Below, one piece after another: positions 13,316-20,658 of a stretch of DNA of 25,846 bases; the first letter of the stretch is position 1; each line of letters begins with the position of its first letter. A program made the position numbers and the translations under genes. The stretch covers positions 1 to 25,846 of the forward strand of contig JALWBS010000081.1 in NCBI GenBank assembly GCA_027037025.1. The letters run 5' to 3'. Below the pieces are notes generated by a model. That model did no database searches, was not told the DNA's origin, and saw only the letters and a program-made list of their open reading frames with translations. Source of the stretch: Desulfurococcales archaeon. GTDB lineage: Archaea; Thermoproteota; Thermoprotei_A; Sulfolobales; Ignisphaeraceae.

Positions 13316-14496
13316 TGAGTGTTAGAGAACGAGACGGCATTTTGGTAAGTATAGTTAAGGAGTACTACGCACGCACCGAGCTACTGCTCCCGGAGGACTT
13401 CAGGCTTCGAGAATTTGCTATGCAACCCTTTGGCTCGACTACGTACGTAAGGCATCTCTCCTTCAACTCGTTGTCGGAGCTTAAACGCGTAGTGCTAGAG
13501 CGCGTACCCAAACATCTCTACGTATCCTCCGCTAGATATAGAGACCCCTCCTATCCAGACATGGCGATGAAAGGCTGGCTCGGCAGCGATCTCGTTTTCG
13601 ATATAGATGCGGATCATCTACCGCAATGCGAAGAGATGGTTAAGGAGTACAGGATCTGTAAGAGGTGTGGCGAGATAGCTGATACGAACTCCGATAGTTG
13701 CCCACGCTGCGGCTCAAAGGACTTTATAGAGCTTAGCTACATACCCTTCAAATGCGTTGATAATGCTAAAGAGGAGTTGCTGAAGCTTTTGGACGCGCTC
13801 GAGAACGAGTTGGGGTTTAGGGAGTGGCGCATAGCCTTCTCTGGTCACCGAGGTTTCCACGTAGTGGTCCCACTAAGGGGATCTGACGCGCTTATCGATG
13901 GTGAGATGAGGCGCGAGCTGGTTTCGTATCTCAAGCTCGAAGGTGTTGATGTGGGATCGATGCTACCTGTAGAGAGAAAACGCCGGGGTCGCAGCATCAT
14001 AACGTTGCCTCCCCATCTAAGATCGTTCGGTTACCGCAGGAGAGTTGCTCAGCAGCTCGTCTCTCTCCTAAGCGATGAGTGTAAGCCCATTCTAGAGCTT
14101 AAACTGAGCGAATACGAGCGCCTCCGTAAATGCGCTGAGGAGATAGGGTCCGTGATCCACGAGGCGGTGAGAAGAGCTGCGATCTACGTCGACGAGAAGG
14201 TGACTATGGACATTTCGAGGCTGATAAGAATTCCGAAGAGCATCAACGGTAAATCTGGTTGGCTTTGCATACCCCTAAGCGTGAACGAGGTTCAAGACTT
14301 TGAGATCTCCGAAGAGACGGTGTCTCCCATACCTAACCATGAGCTCGTGGTCAAGCTAGTCGTTTCGATACCCCGCATGGACATAGCGGGCTTCGTGGTA
14401 GAGGGTGTGAAAGGCGAGGTTCTCAAACTTCCATCCTCCGTAGCCCTGTACCTAGCGTTCAAAGAGCTTGCGAAGGTGATCAATGTAAAGCGGTGA
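13315..14496 (+). CDS. priS: DNA primase small (catalytic) subunit PriS
   Basis: 393 residues from the ATG at 13315, which overlaps the PCNA stop. Archaeal/eukaryotic primase landmarks: REFAMQPFG and FVRHLSF-like region near residue 40, YPDMAMKGWLGSDLVFDIDA with catalytic aspartates of the DxD pair at about 96 and 98, a zinc site built from CKRCG and CPRCG (about 115-135), and the SGHRGFHVVV loop. PriS makes RNA/DNA primers with PriL, which is not in this window. It is followed nine bases later by the GINS gene; PCNA-PriS-Gins15 is a conserved crenarchaeal replication operon that couples clamp, primase and CMG helicase components. Confidence 0.97.
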   Translation: MSVRERDGILVSIVKEYYARTELLLPEDFRLREFAMQPFGSTTYVRHLSFNSLSELKRVVLERVPKHLYVSSARYRDPSYPDMAMKGWLGSDLVFDIDADHLPQCEEMVKEYRICKRCGEIADTNSDSCPRCGSKDFIELSYIPFKCVDNAKEELLKLLDALENELGFREWRIAFSGHRGFHVVVPLRGSDALIDGEMRRELVSYLKLEGVDVGSMLPVERKRRGRSIITLPPHLRSFGYRRRVAQQLVSLLSDECKPILELKLSEYERLRKCAEEIGSVIHEAVRRAAIYVDEKVTMDISRLIRIPKSINGKSGWLCIPLSVNEVQDFEISEETVSPIPNHELVVKLVVSIPRMDIAGFVVEGVKGEVLKLPSSVALYLAFKELAKVINVKR

Positions 14497-14505
14497 GGAG
14501 CTGTG

Positions 14506-14994
14506 ATGAGCGACGAGATGTGGAAGGCTATTGTGAACGAGTTGCTGAGCAGAGACGTTGTTGATGTGGATTCCTCTACGATCAGCGCTCTCCACGAACT
14601 GCTAGTTAAATCGTTGGAGTGGTGCTTCAACCCGTTGGTAACCAAGGAGATCCGCGTTGAGAGCTGTAAAAAATTCGATGAACTTTCAGAAACGGTGCTT
14701 AGACTCTTGACTCGCTACAGGGTGATTAAGGTTCTTGAAGGCTCCGAACCTCGGGGATTCGATAGGGACATAGCTAAGAAAGTGGTTGAGATGCTGAACC
14801 TATTCGTTGAGATCGTGCTTAGAGGGGTGCGCGTCTTCGAGGGAGAGGTTCTGTGCAGAGTACTTAAACCCATACCTCTGAAGAACTCCATTGCGACTCC
14901 GGGCTACATAGTTTCTCTACCGCTTAGAGACGCAGTCCTACTATCATCGTTAGGCTTTGTCGAGCCGATAACCCTGGGCTTAGAATACAAATAG
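14506..14994 (+). CDS. gins15: GINS complex subunit Gins15 (Gins51 type)
   Basis: 162 residues from the ATG at 14506, with GTGAGGAG upstream (a GTG at 14503 is also in frame). The N-terminal 110 residues are helical, as expected for the GINS A domain. The C-terminal VLCRVLKPIPLKNSIATPGY followed by IVSLPLRDAVLLSSLGFVEPI matches the small beta-rich B domain, which in archaeal Gins51 sits at the C-terminus. The archaeal GINS tetramer, made of Gins51 and Gins23, activates the MCM helicase. Sequence identity is weak, as is normal for GINS, but the position directly after priS, as in Sulfolobus, supports the call. Gins23 is not in this window. Confidence 0.8.
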   Translation: MSDEMWKAIVNELLSRDVVDVDSSTISALHELLVKSLEWCFNPLVTKEIRVESCKKFDELSETVLRLLTRYRVIKVLEGSEPRGFDRDIAKKVVEMLNLFVEIVLRGVRVFEGEVLCRVLKPIPLKNSIATPGYIVSLPLRDAVLLSSLGFVEPITLGLEYK

Positions 14995-15000
14995 TTTTAA
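14995..15000 (+). promoter_or_regulatory. TATA candidate for the eL42-eS27-aIF2alpha-Nop10 operon
   Basis: TTTTAA directly follows the Gins15 stop. Initiation about 26 nt downstream would give a leader of about 20 nt carrying GGGGGATTG before the eL42 TTG. Confidence 0.4.
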
Positions 15001-15042
15001 GCCTAAAAGTTGCTACACCGTGGGGAATCGGGGGATTGAATC

Positions 15043-15321
15043 TTGAAGATACCCAGGGAAATTAGGACCTACTGCCCTCGATGCAGAACGCACACCGTGC
15101 ACACGGTCACGATATACAAACACGGTAAGAGGAGAACGTTGGCTCAGGGTCAGAGAAGATACCTAAGGAAGTTGCAGGGGTATGGATCGAAGAGGAAGCC
15201 TGAGCAAAAGAGGTTTGCTAAGGTTACGAAGAAAGTCGTTCTGAAGCTGAAGTGCACCAAATGCGGCTACATACAGCATAGAGAGGGGATAAGGATGAAG
15301 AAGTACGAACTTGTGAGGTGA
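15043..15321 (+). CDS. rpl44e: 50S ribosomal protein eL42 (L44e)
   Basis: 92 residues from a TTG at 15043 with a strong GGGGGAT site upstream; no ATG is available in frame. Zinc-ribbon cysteines are at 11 and 14 (YCPRCRTHT) and 71 and 74 (CTKCGY). Between them lie the family motifs YKHGKRRTLAQGQRRY and GYGSKRKPEQKRFAKVTKKV. The protein lies near the E site on the large subunit. It is followed four bases later by eS27; eL42-eS27-aIF2alpha-Nop10 is a well-known archaeal cluster. Confidence 0.96.
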   Translation: MKIPREIRTYCPRCRTHTVHTVTIYKHGKRRTLAQGQRRYLRKLQGYGSKRKPEQKRFAKVTKKVVLKLKCTKCGYIQHREGIRMKKYELVR

Positions 15322-15325
15322 GCCC

Positions 15326-15529
15326 ATGGTTAAGAAGAGGAAGATCCTCATACCCGAACCCAAGAGCAGATTCATTAGAGTGAAGTGTAAGCAGTGTGGA
15401 AATGAGCAAGTGATTTTCGATCACGCAACGTTTCCAGTACGTTGCCTAGTGTGTGGAACCGTGCTTGTTAAGCCCACGGGAGGAAAGGCGGAGCTCATCA
15501 ATGCTGAAATAGTTAAGATCCTAGGTTAG
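15326..15529 (+). CDS. rps27e: 30S ribosomal protein eS27 (S27e)
   Basis: 67 residues, the normal archaeal length. The zinc ribbon uses cysteines at 21/24 (CKQCG) and 40/43 (CLVCG), with the family motifs KSRFIRVKCKQCGNEQVIF and GTVLVKPTGGKAEL. It binds 16S rRNA in the small-subunit platform/body region. The ATG follows the eL42 stop by four bases, with the eL42 end (GTGAGG) serving as ribosome-binding site, so the two are coupled. Confidence 0.97.
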   Translation: MVKKRKILIPEPKSRFIRVKCKQCGNEQVIFDHATFPVRCLVCGTVLVKPTGGKAELINAEIVKILG

Positions 15530-15555
15530 TTCTTAAGGTGGTAAGAGCGTTGGCC

Positions 15556-16374
15556 ATGGTTTTTAAGAGGCGTGACTTACCCGAGGTTGGGGAGCTCGTC
15601 GTAGCTCGGGTCAAGAGGGTGATTCCCCAGGGAGCTTACGCTGATCTACTAGAATTCGAGAATCTGGAGGCGTTCATCCCGTGGAGCGAGATCAGCACTA
15701 GGTATTTCCGCGATGTTAGGGAGGTTCTGCGGGAAGGACAGATAGTTGTTGGCAAGGTGATAAGGGTTGATAAGAGGAAGCGACCTCCCCAGATAGACAT
15801 ATCGATAAAGAGAGTCAGCGAGAGCGAGCGGAGAGTCAGGATCATGAGGTGGAAGCGCGATCAAAAGGCGCAGAAAATAATAGAGCTAGCAGCTAAGAAG
15901 GCTGGGCTCGATCTTCAGGAAGCTTACGAAAAGATTTGGTTACCACTATACGAAAAGTTCCGAGATGTTCTATCAACTCTCGAGGATTGCGTCCTGAAAG
16001 GTCCGGGGGTGTTGATTGAGGCCGGGGTTCCGGAAGATCTAGCGAAGATTTTGTGGGAAGAAGCTAGGAGGCACATAGAGATCAAGAGGGTTAAGATCGC
16101 GGGCACTCTGGTGCTCAGATGCTATAAACCTGACGGTGTTCACAGGATAAAGAAGCTGCTCATGGAGCTCGAGAGCTCCGTGCCTAGGGATGAGCATACG
16201 AGCATCAGAATAATCTCTGTTGGAGCTCCTAGGTACAGGATAGATATCGTGAGCACGGACTACAAGAAGGCTGAGAAGATACTCAGTGAAGTGGTGGAGA
16301 AGGCGAAGAAGTTGGCTGAAGAGCTTGGAATAGAGGAGTTTGACTTCAGGAGGGAAGAGGTTAGCAGGGCTTGA
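15556..16374 (+). CDS. eif2a: Translation initiation factor aIF2 subunit alpha
   Basis: 272 residues from the ATG at 15556, giving MVFKRRDLPEVGELVVARVK as in other archaeal aIF2-alpha proteins. A GTG at 15538 and TTG at 15550 are possible; the nearest ribosome-binding site (AAGGTGG) lies between, so the exact start is uncertain. An N-terminal S1 (OB) domain spans about residues 8-85 (GAYADLLEFENLEAFIPWSE, GQIVVGKVIRVDKRK, IDISIKRV), then a helical middle domain and a C-terminal alpha-beta domain that binds the gamma subunit. aIF2 carries initiator Met-tRNA to the small subunit. The stop overlaps the Nop10 TTG start. Confidence 0.95.
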   Translation: MVFKRRDLPEVGELVVARVKRVIPQGAYADLLEFENLEAFIPWSEISTRYFRDVREVLREGQIVVGKVIRVDKRKRPPQIDISIKRVSESERRVRIMRWKRDQKAQKIIELAAKKAGLDLQEAYEKIWLPLYEKFRDVLSTLEDCVLKGPGVLIEAGVPEDLAKILWEEARRHIEIKRVKIAGTLVLRCYKPDGVHRIKKLLMELESSVPRDEHTSIRIISVGAPRYRIDIVSTDYKKAEKILSEVVEKAKKLAEELGIEEFDFRREEVSRA

Positions 16375-16556
16375 GGTGGAGAATCCGGAAGTGTCCCAAC
16401 TGCGGTAGGTATACGCTTAAGGATACCTGCCCAGTTTGCGGCGCCAAGACTGTGGTTGCTCATCCCCACAGATTTTCTCCTGAGGATAGGTACGTTAAGT
16501 ATAGGGTTTTGGCTAAGTACCCGTGGCTCGCTGACAAGATTCTTGGTAAACGTTGA
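16371..16556 (+). CDS. nop10: Nop10, H/ACA ribonucleoprotein component
   Basis: 61 residues from a TTG overlapping the aIF2-alpha stop (TTGA). Zinc cysteines are at 8, 11, 20 and 23 (CPNCGRYTL, CPVCG), followed by the conserved AHPHRFSPEDRYVKYRV and PWLADKILG helix. Nop10 binds Cbf5 in the pseudouridylation complex guided by H/ACA RNAs; a candidate H/ACA RNA lies 1.3 kb downstream in this window. The 3' end overlaps the opposing RecA-like gene by 44 nt. Confidence 0.97.
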   Translation: MRWRIRKCPNCGRYTLKDTCPVCGAKTVVAHPHRFSPEDRYVKYRVLAKYPWLADKILGKR

Positions 16557-17166
16557 TCCACTCGATCCCGTGGTTCGTTATACGGAACTCCGCAACGATG
16601 TTGACGGGCTTCTCTACGGTGAGGATCCTCCTATCCCCAGTTCTATCCACCCTAGCTACGACGTCAGCCCATGGAATCAGCAGTTGCATGCCAGGTATCT
16701 CCACGCGCCCATTCTCACCTTCTCTAACCTGAGCTGTCGCAACTACGTAGACCCCGTTTTGACTAAGTTGTTTTAGGAAGCTGAGCATCGATAAGAAGAA
16801 CCTAAGCGATTCTATTCCTCGGACCTCGCCTCTGTAGTGGTAGTTTAGGCTATCTATAACCAGAAGCGAATGCTTTTTCAGCACCGTGGATGCTCGAGCC
16901 AGTAACTGAGCTAGATGTGCCTCGTCTAACGCTTCAGCAAATAGAACATCGTCTCTCTCTAAAAGACCTAACTGATTAGCTCGCTCGATATAGTTCGAGC
17001 CCTCGGTGCTTATGTACAGCGCAATGCTTGGGCTAGAGAGCTTGATTATGGTGAGAACGAGATTCGTTTTACCAACTCCTTCTGATCCATAGAGTAGTAA
17101 CGAGGATGGTTGTGAGAATAGAACTCTATCAAGGTGTTCGTTTCCACAGCTGATTATACTCAACAC
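16513..17166 (-). CDS. RecA/KaiC-superfamily ATPase, RadA-paralogue-like
   Basis: 217 residues from a GTG at 17166 (a TTG three bases further in overlaps the upstream stop as TTGA and is equally plausible). Walker A is LLYGSEGVGKTN (25-35), Walker B LLVIDSLNYHYRG (101-113), and the VYVVATAQVREGEN stretch is where RadA/RadB have the L1-region strand. There is no N-terminal HhH domain, so it is a core-only RadB-like or KaiC-like protein, smaller than RadA. Crenarchaeal Rad paralogues modulate strand exchange and repair. It follows the phosphoribosyltransferase gene with a seven-base overlap and converges with nop10. Confidence 0.85.
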   Translation of the reverse strand: MLSIISCGNEHLDRVLFSQPSSLLLYGSEGVGKTNLVLTIIKLSSPSIALYISTEGSNYIERANQLGLLERDDVLFAEALDEAHLAQLLARASTVLKKHSLLVIDSLNYHYRGEVRGIESLRFFLSMLSFLKQLSQNGVYVVATAQVREGENGRVEIPGMQLLIPWADVVARVDRTGDRRILTVEKPVNIVAEFRITNHGIEWINVYQESCQRATGT

Positions 17167-17840
17167 TGCTTCACTACGTAGAGCCCATCCCTCAGCTCAA
17201 CAACGTTCTTAAGCTCGAGCTTTCGAAGAGCCTCTCTGTAATACTTATCGTCTACCTCTATCCCGTACCAATCAACGAAGGTGCGCAGCACGTCTTCGTA
17301 GCTCCACACCTTCTTACCGCTTTCTCTACAAGTCTCAATCATCATCCTCTTGATGAACTGCGTAACGTCTTCAAGCCGTGTCCAAGGGTACTGGAACCAT
17401 ACCCATTCCCTTACCTCGATGGCGTAGTAATCCGGTTTTATCTTGGCTACGCTCGATATCCATTGAAGAGCGGCTAACCTTAGCTCGCGAGGATGCCAGT
17501 TCTCCTCGATGAACTTCTTAGCCAGTATCATCGAGTCACCAGTATCAACTATATCGTCTACCAGGAGAACCTTCATTCCGGATAGATCCACAGCGTAGGG
17601 GAACTTTATCAACGCTTTCTCCGACACCTTAGCCGCTTCGGTCCAGTGTTGTGACTGAATGGAGAGGAAGTTCTCGATTCCTAGGAAATCGCAGAGCAAA
17701 CGCGCTGGTACGAGTCCTCCACGCGCTATTCCGACTATCACGTCGGGGCTATACCCCGAGCTCTCTACCTTCTTAGCGAGTTCCCAACTCCACTCGACTA
17801 TCTCATCCCACGTAACTAGCTTAACGGGGATGCGAGGCAT
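17160..17840 (-). CDS. Phosphoribosyltransferase with C-terminal extension (Gpt/purine type)
   Basis: 226 residues from ATG 17840. The type I PRPP-binding motif is VLLVDDIVDTGDS (91-103), preceded by VIVGIARGGLVPARLL (35-49), the substrate-side strand-helix of this family. Residues about 160-226 form an extra charged helical domain ending in VELRDGLYVVKQC, seen in archaeal purine-type PRTases. It probably salvages guanine, xanthine or hypoxanthine, but the base specificity cannot be read from the sequence. It is the first gene of a pair with the RecA-like ATPase, and its promoter is probably shared back-to-back with the H/ACA RNA. Confidence 0.85.
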   Translation of the reverse strand: MPRIPVKLVTWDEIVEWSWELAKKVESSGYSPDVIVGIARGGLVPARLLCDFLGIENFLSIQSQHWTEAAKVSEKALIKFPYAVDLSGMKVLLVDDIVDTGDSMILAKKFIEENWHPRELRLAALQWISSVAKIKPDYYAIEVREWVWFQYPWTRLEDVTQFIKRMMIETCRESGKKVWSYEDVLRTFVDWYGIEVDDKYYREALRKLELKNVVELRDGLYVVKQC

Positions 17841-17878
17841 TTACACACCCAGAGTTTCAACTCGTACGCAGATAGCTA

Positions 17879-17887
17879 TTTATTAAG
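17879..17887. promoter_or_regulatory. TATA box for the H/ACA sRNA, possibly also for the phosphoribosyltransferase
   Basis: TTTATTAAG is centred 26 nt upstream of the 5' end of the predicted H/ACA stem (17909), the spacing expected for archaeal initiation. In the other direction it would start transcription near 17857, about 17 nt before the phosphoribosyltransferase ATG. Confidence 0.65.
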
Positions 17888-17908
17888 TCTTTTGCTGGAG
17901 CTCCACAC

Positions 17909-17982
17909 GGCCCCCTGCGCCGGCCCGCATAAGTGGATGAGCCGATGGCGACCATGCGTGCGGGTTCTCTGCGGGGGCTACA
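17909..17982 (+). ncRNA. H/ACA-box pseudouridylation guide sRNA, single hairpin
   Basis: A GC-rich 74-nt island in a gap without genes folds as one H/ACA hairpin. The lower stem is GGCCCCC (17909-17915) with GGGGGCT (17973-17979), directly followed by the ACA box (17980-17982). The upper stem is CCCGCA (17924-17929) with TGCGGG (17959-17964). The pocket arms are TGCGCCGG (17916-17923) and TTCTCTGC (17965-17972). The distance from the upper stem to ACA is 15 nt, within the 14-16 rule. Near the apex, GA (17939-17940), a GCC/GGC stem with a GAT loop, and GA (17950-17951) form a kink-turn/K-loop for L7Ae, as in archaeal H/ACA RNAs. The predicted target is GAGAA-Psi-N-CCGGC; I have not located it in rRNA. 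Confidence 0.78.
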
Positions 17983-17988
17983 AAACGA

Positions 17989-17993
17989 TTTTT
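17989..17993 (+). terminator. T-tract terminator of the H/ACA sRNA
   Basis: TTTTT begins seven bases after the ACA box. Archaeal RNA polymerase terminates at such T-runs. A 3' end here would leave a short tail after ACA that would need trimming. Confidence 0.5.
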
Positions 17994-18025
17994 GTTGAGA
18001 CATCGATGGGTAGTGGTGGTCGCTC

Positions 18026-18670
18026 TTGAGGGATTTGATCAAGGTTGTTGAGGAGGAGGTTGATAACGTGGATAAGGTGTTGGAGGAGAAGGATCTTGTT
18101 AGGGAGAGCGCTATTAAGATGAGTCGAGACATAATTAGGATGGCTAGCGACGTCGTGACGTATGTTCACAGCGGCGAGGTTGATAAAGCTCGCGAACTTC
18201 TCGAGAAGCTTCGATCTTTGGTATCAGAGTTCCAGAAGATGCTACAGCCACACCCCGAGTTCCGTTACAGTGGGTTCGTGAACAATGCTTTGACGGAGTT
18301 CGTGGAGGCGATGCTCTTCTTCTCCTTCGTTGTCGAGAAACGCATTCCAACGATGGAGGAGCTGGGGGTTCACTACGTTCCGTACCTGCTCGGGCTATGC
18401 GACTTCGTTGGGGAGCTGAGGAGATACGTAATCGATCTTCTAAGGCTGGGCAAGTTCGAGAAAGCTTTCGAGGTGGTGGAGTTCATGGAGAGACTCTACG
18501 AAGTGCTTCGTAAGCTCGACTACCCCGACGCTTTGCTGCCAGGGTTTAGGCATAAGGTGGATGTTATGAGGAGGCTTGTTGAGGATACGAAGCTCTTCGT
18601 AATGGATATGGAGAGCAGGTGGAGACTTAGCAACGCTGTGGGCAGTGCTCTGAGATTGTTATCTCAGTGA
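18026..18670 (+). CDS. Translin-family protein
   Basis: 214 residues from a TTG at 18026 with GGTGGT upstream. It is entirely helical, with the translin pattern: RESAIKMSRDIIRMASDVVT, then EVDKARELLEKLRSLVSEFQ, HPEFRYSGFVNNALTEFVEA, YVPYLLGLCDFVGELRRYV, a DLLRLGKFEKAFEVVEFMER helix, and LDYPDALLPGFRHKVDVMRR with a final VEDTKLFV. Translins bind single-stranded RNA/DNA, and some have RNase activity with TRAX partners; archaeal homologues can be homo-octamers. Acidic residues in the GFVNNALTEFVEA and EVVEFME helices might be the TRAX-like catalytic set, but I cannot assign them firmly. It lies just after the H/ACA RNA and ends in a 44-nt antisense overlap with the next gene. Confidence 0.85.
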   Translation: MRDLIKVVEEEVDNVDKVLEEKDLVRESAIKMSRDIIRMASDVVTYVHSGEVDKARELLEKLRSLVSEFQKMLQPHPEFRYSGFVNNALTEFVEAMLFFSFVVEKRIPTMEELGVHYVPYLLGLCDFVGELRRYVIDLLRLGKFEKAFEVVEFMERLYEVLRKLDYPDALLPGFRHKVDVMRRLVEDTKLFVMDMESRWRLSNAVGSALRLLSQ

Positions 18671-19061
18671 GGAGGAGGACCAGCGCCGTAACAACGTTGT
18701 AGCTCACCCCGTACCTGCTCATAGGTATCTTAACGATTTTTGCTCCCCGCTCCACAAGCTCCTTGATGACGACCGGAGGCAATCCGTAGTCTTCGGCTCC
18801 TAGCACCACGTTGATACAGCTCTCGCGTAGTTCCGGGATGCGGGTGGAGCCCGATGTCTCTAGGACTAGGGTCGCGCAGTTGGGGGATAACGCTGCTAGT
18901 ATATCGTCGAAGCACTCAACGAGTTTACACACTTCCTCCCTATTACTACCTCGAGGCACCGCCACGAGCTTGCACCCGATCTCTCTGCACAGGGAGAGTA
19001 TGTCCTCAACGTTAGCAACCTCCTTGGGGTGGTAGAAAACGATCCTCAAGGTTCTATTCAT
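18627..19061 (-). CDS. SpoU/TrmH-type SPOUT RNA 2'-O-methyltransferase-like protein
   Basis: 144 residues from the ATG at 19061-19059, chosen for the strong GGAGAGGGGGGAT site just before it; an ATG 11 codons upstream is also open. SPOUT motifs are NVVLGAEDYGLPPVVI (about 92-107, motif 2 in the knot), KIVKIPMSRYGVSYNVVTAL (about 115-134, motif 3) and an opening RIVFYHPKEVANVEDILSLC. The conserved Arg of motif 1 and Asn of motif 3 (SYNV) suggest an active enzyme, probably on tRNA or rRNA. It is short and single-domain, as in TrmL-like proteins. The 3' end overlaps the translin gene by 44 nt. Confidence 0.8.
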   Translation of the reverse strand: MNRTLRIVFYHPKEVANVEDILSLCREIGCKLVAVPRGSNREEVCKLVECFDDILAALSPNCATLVLETSGSTRIPELRESCINVVLGAEDYGLPPVVIKELVERGAKIVKIPMSRYGVSYNVVTALVLLLTEITISEHCPQRC

Positions 19062-19218
19062 CGATCCCCCCTCTCCTTTCGACGAAGCTACCATAGTTCG
19101 ATTCCTATATGTCTACACCGGACCTAGGTTTAAGATCTACGCTATCCGTTCTCGATCTAGGTATGGGCTGTCCGAGGTACTTAGATACAGTAGATTAACT
19201 CCCTCGGTATTCAAAGCA

Positions 19219-19959
19219 GTGTACTCAGTGGTGGACGACGACCGTGTTAAAGAACTTGTATCCAAGTCATCAACGTTGCTGCTCCTCAGTTCGGAGGGAA
19301 AGAACGTGCTCGACCTTGATCGCAGTTCGATCACGAACCCCGTCTTCGTCATCGATTGGAGTGGTGAATCACGGAGTCTTTTGACACGCAACGCGATACG
19401 CGTTGCTCCACCCCTCAAAACCGGGGCTCTGCGATACGATGCCGTGTCAGCGCTCTACGCGCTCCTTAGGTACGTGATGGGCATCGCTCCCAACGATTAT
19501 TGTCGTTGCGAGAAGGGTTGCGTAGGTATAGATATTCGCAAACTCATCTACGTCTCTAAGAAAGTTATCGAGAGCATGCATTACCTAGATCGTTGTTGGG
19601 TGGTTGAGCCCCATGCCCTGATCGCCGTGTTTAACAAGGTTGCGAGGAGCCGTGGACTAATCGCTGAGATGAGCTACGCCCTCGTCGAAGAGACCCTAGA
19701 TTCGTGTCGTCAGAGAGTTTTCGTCGACGTATTCGATGCTAAGAACATTGACTTCGTCGGTAGGGTAACCGTAGAGTTGGATGGTTATACGCTACGCATC
19801 GACTGCGACGAGGTCGTAGCTCGTAGACTAAGCGATACGCTGTGTGGGGCCTGCCTATGCATGGACCCAGCATCCAAGTCGGTAGAAATCTGCGGTTCGA
19901 GGATGGACTTATCTATGGAAAGCGTAGACTATGGCTTGGTAAGGCTCCTCGGAATCTAG
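19219..19959 (+). CDS. Unrecognised 246-residue protein; true start uncertain
   Basis: I do not recognise this protein. The first standard start is a GTG at 19219. However, the frame stays open upstream and reads like protein (VRFLYVYTGPRFKIYAIRSR, then YGLSEVLRYSRLTPSVFKAV), with no ATG, GTG or TTG until an ATA at 19093, in front of the SPOUT gene. The protein has an FVIDWSGESRSLL strand, a GALRYDAVSALYALLRYV helix, a cysteine group CRCEKGC (about 93-99), a later CGACLC, and an EYVEP-like acidic middle, so metal binding is possible. Its end overlaps the FkbM gene by 51 nt. Possible explanations are a rare ATA/CTG start, a mutated start codon, or a frameshift. Confidence 0.65.
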   Translation: MYSVVDDDRVKELVSKSSTLLLLSSEGKNVLDLDRSSITNPVFVIDWSGESRSLLTRNAIRVAPPLKTGALRYDAVSALYALLRYVMGIAPNDYCRCEKGCVGIDIRKLIYVSKKVIESMHYLDRCWVVEPHALIAVFNKVARSRGLIAEMSYALVEETLDSCRQRVFVDVFDAKNIDFVGRVTVELDGYTLRIDCDEVVARRLSDTLCGACLCMDPASKSVEICGSRMDLSMESVDYGLVRLLGI

Positions 19960-20655
19960 GGTCGTGACAGTGGTAAACCCGAGCGAAGTGAGTTCCTCAA
20001 CGACTTTTGTAATGTCTATGCAATCTAGGTGCACTTCCACGACGATCCTCTCAACGTCTTTCAGAGCTCTGCGCCCACTTCTAATGATCTCGAGCTCTAG
20101 GCACTCCACGTCTAGCTTGATGAGCGTGAACGGCCCTAGTACGTGGTGAAGGGTCTCCAGATCGATTCCTTTGACCTCGATACAGCTCTTCACACCTCCC
20201 AAGAAGCGTGGGTGCTCAGGGATTATCGAGGAGGTGAGCTCGTTGATCCCTACGAAGAGCGTTACTGTACCTAGTTTAGTTGATAGAGCAGCCCTCAGAA
20301 TCTTGACCTTATCGCGTAGCTTATTGATGTGGATATTCATGGCGAGGTACCTGCAGTGGGGAGGGTAGGGCTCTAGAGCTACTACAGTAGATCCTCGCGA
20401 AGCTGCTAGCACCGTGTAGAAACCTATCGATGCGCCAGCATCCAGAACTTTGTCGTGTTTACGCGGTTCGAACGAGGAGAGCTTCGTGTAAGCTTTGTCG
20501 ATGAGCACGTGCTCGAAGTTCCTTAGATAGAAATCCAGAGACCTTAGGGGGACTAAAAACGTTAGATTTCCGTACTTAACCACGACGCTTCGAGGATACG
20601 GTAAGAACCTGAGTAACGGTGATAAGATCTTCAGAGCTCGGTATCCAAGAAACAT
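19909..20655 (-). CDS. FkbM-family S-adenosylmethionine methyltransferase
   Basis: 248 residues from ATG 20655, three bases after the RtcB stop. Motif I is KVLDAGASIGFYTVLAASRG (69-88), then VVALEPYPPHCRYLAMNI with the acidic ribose-binding Glu, and the FkbM signature FTLIKLDVECLELEIIRSG. A preceding FYLRNFEHVLIDKAY segment is typical of this family's N-terminus. FkbM proteins O-methylate sugars, lipids or other small molecules; the substrate here is unknown. Cotranscription with rtcB is likely. The last 51 nt overlap the opposing gene. Confidence 0.88.
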   Translation of the reverse strand: MFLGYRALKILSPLLRFLPYPRSVVVKYGNLTFLVPLRSLDFYLRNFEHVLIDKAYTKLSSFEPRKHDKVLDAGASIGFYTVLAASRGSTVVALEPYPPHCRYLAMNIHINKLRDKVKILRAALSTKLGTVTLFVGINELTSSIIPEHPRFLGGVKSCIEVKGIDLETLHHVLGPFTLIKLDVECLELEIIRSGRRALKDVERIVVEVHLDCIDITKVVEELTSLGFTTVTTLDSEEPYQAIVYAFHR

Positions 20656-20658
20656 TCT

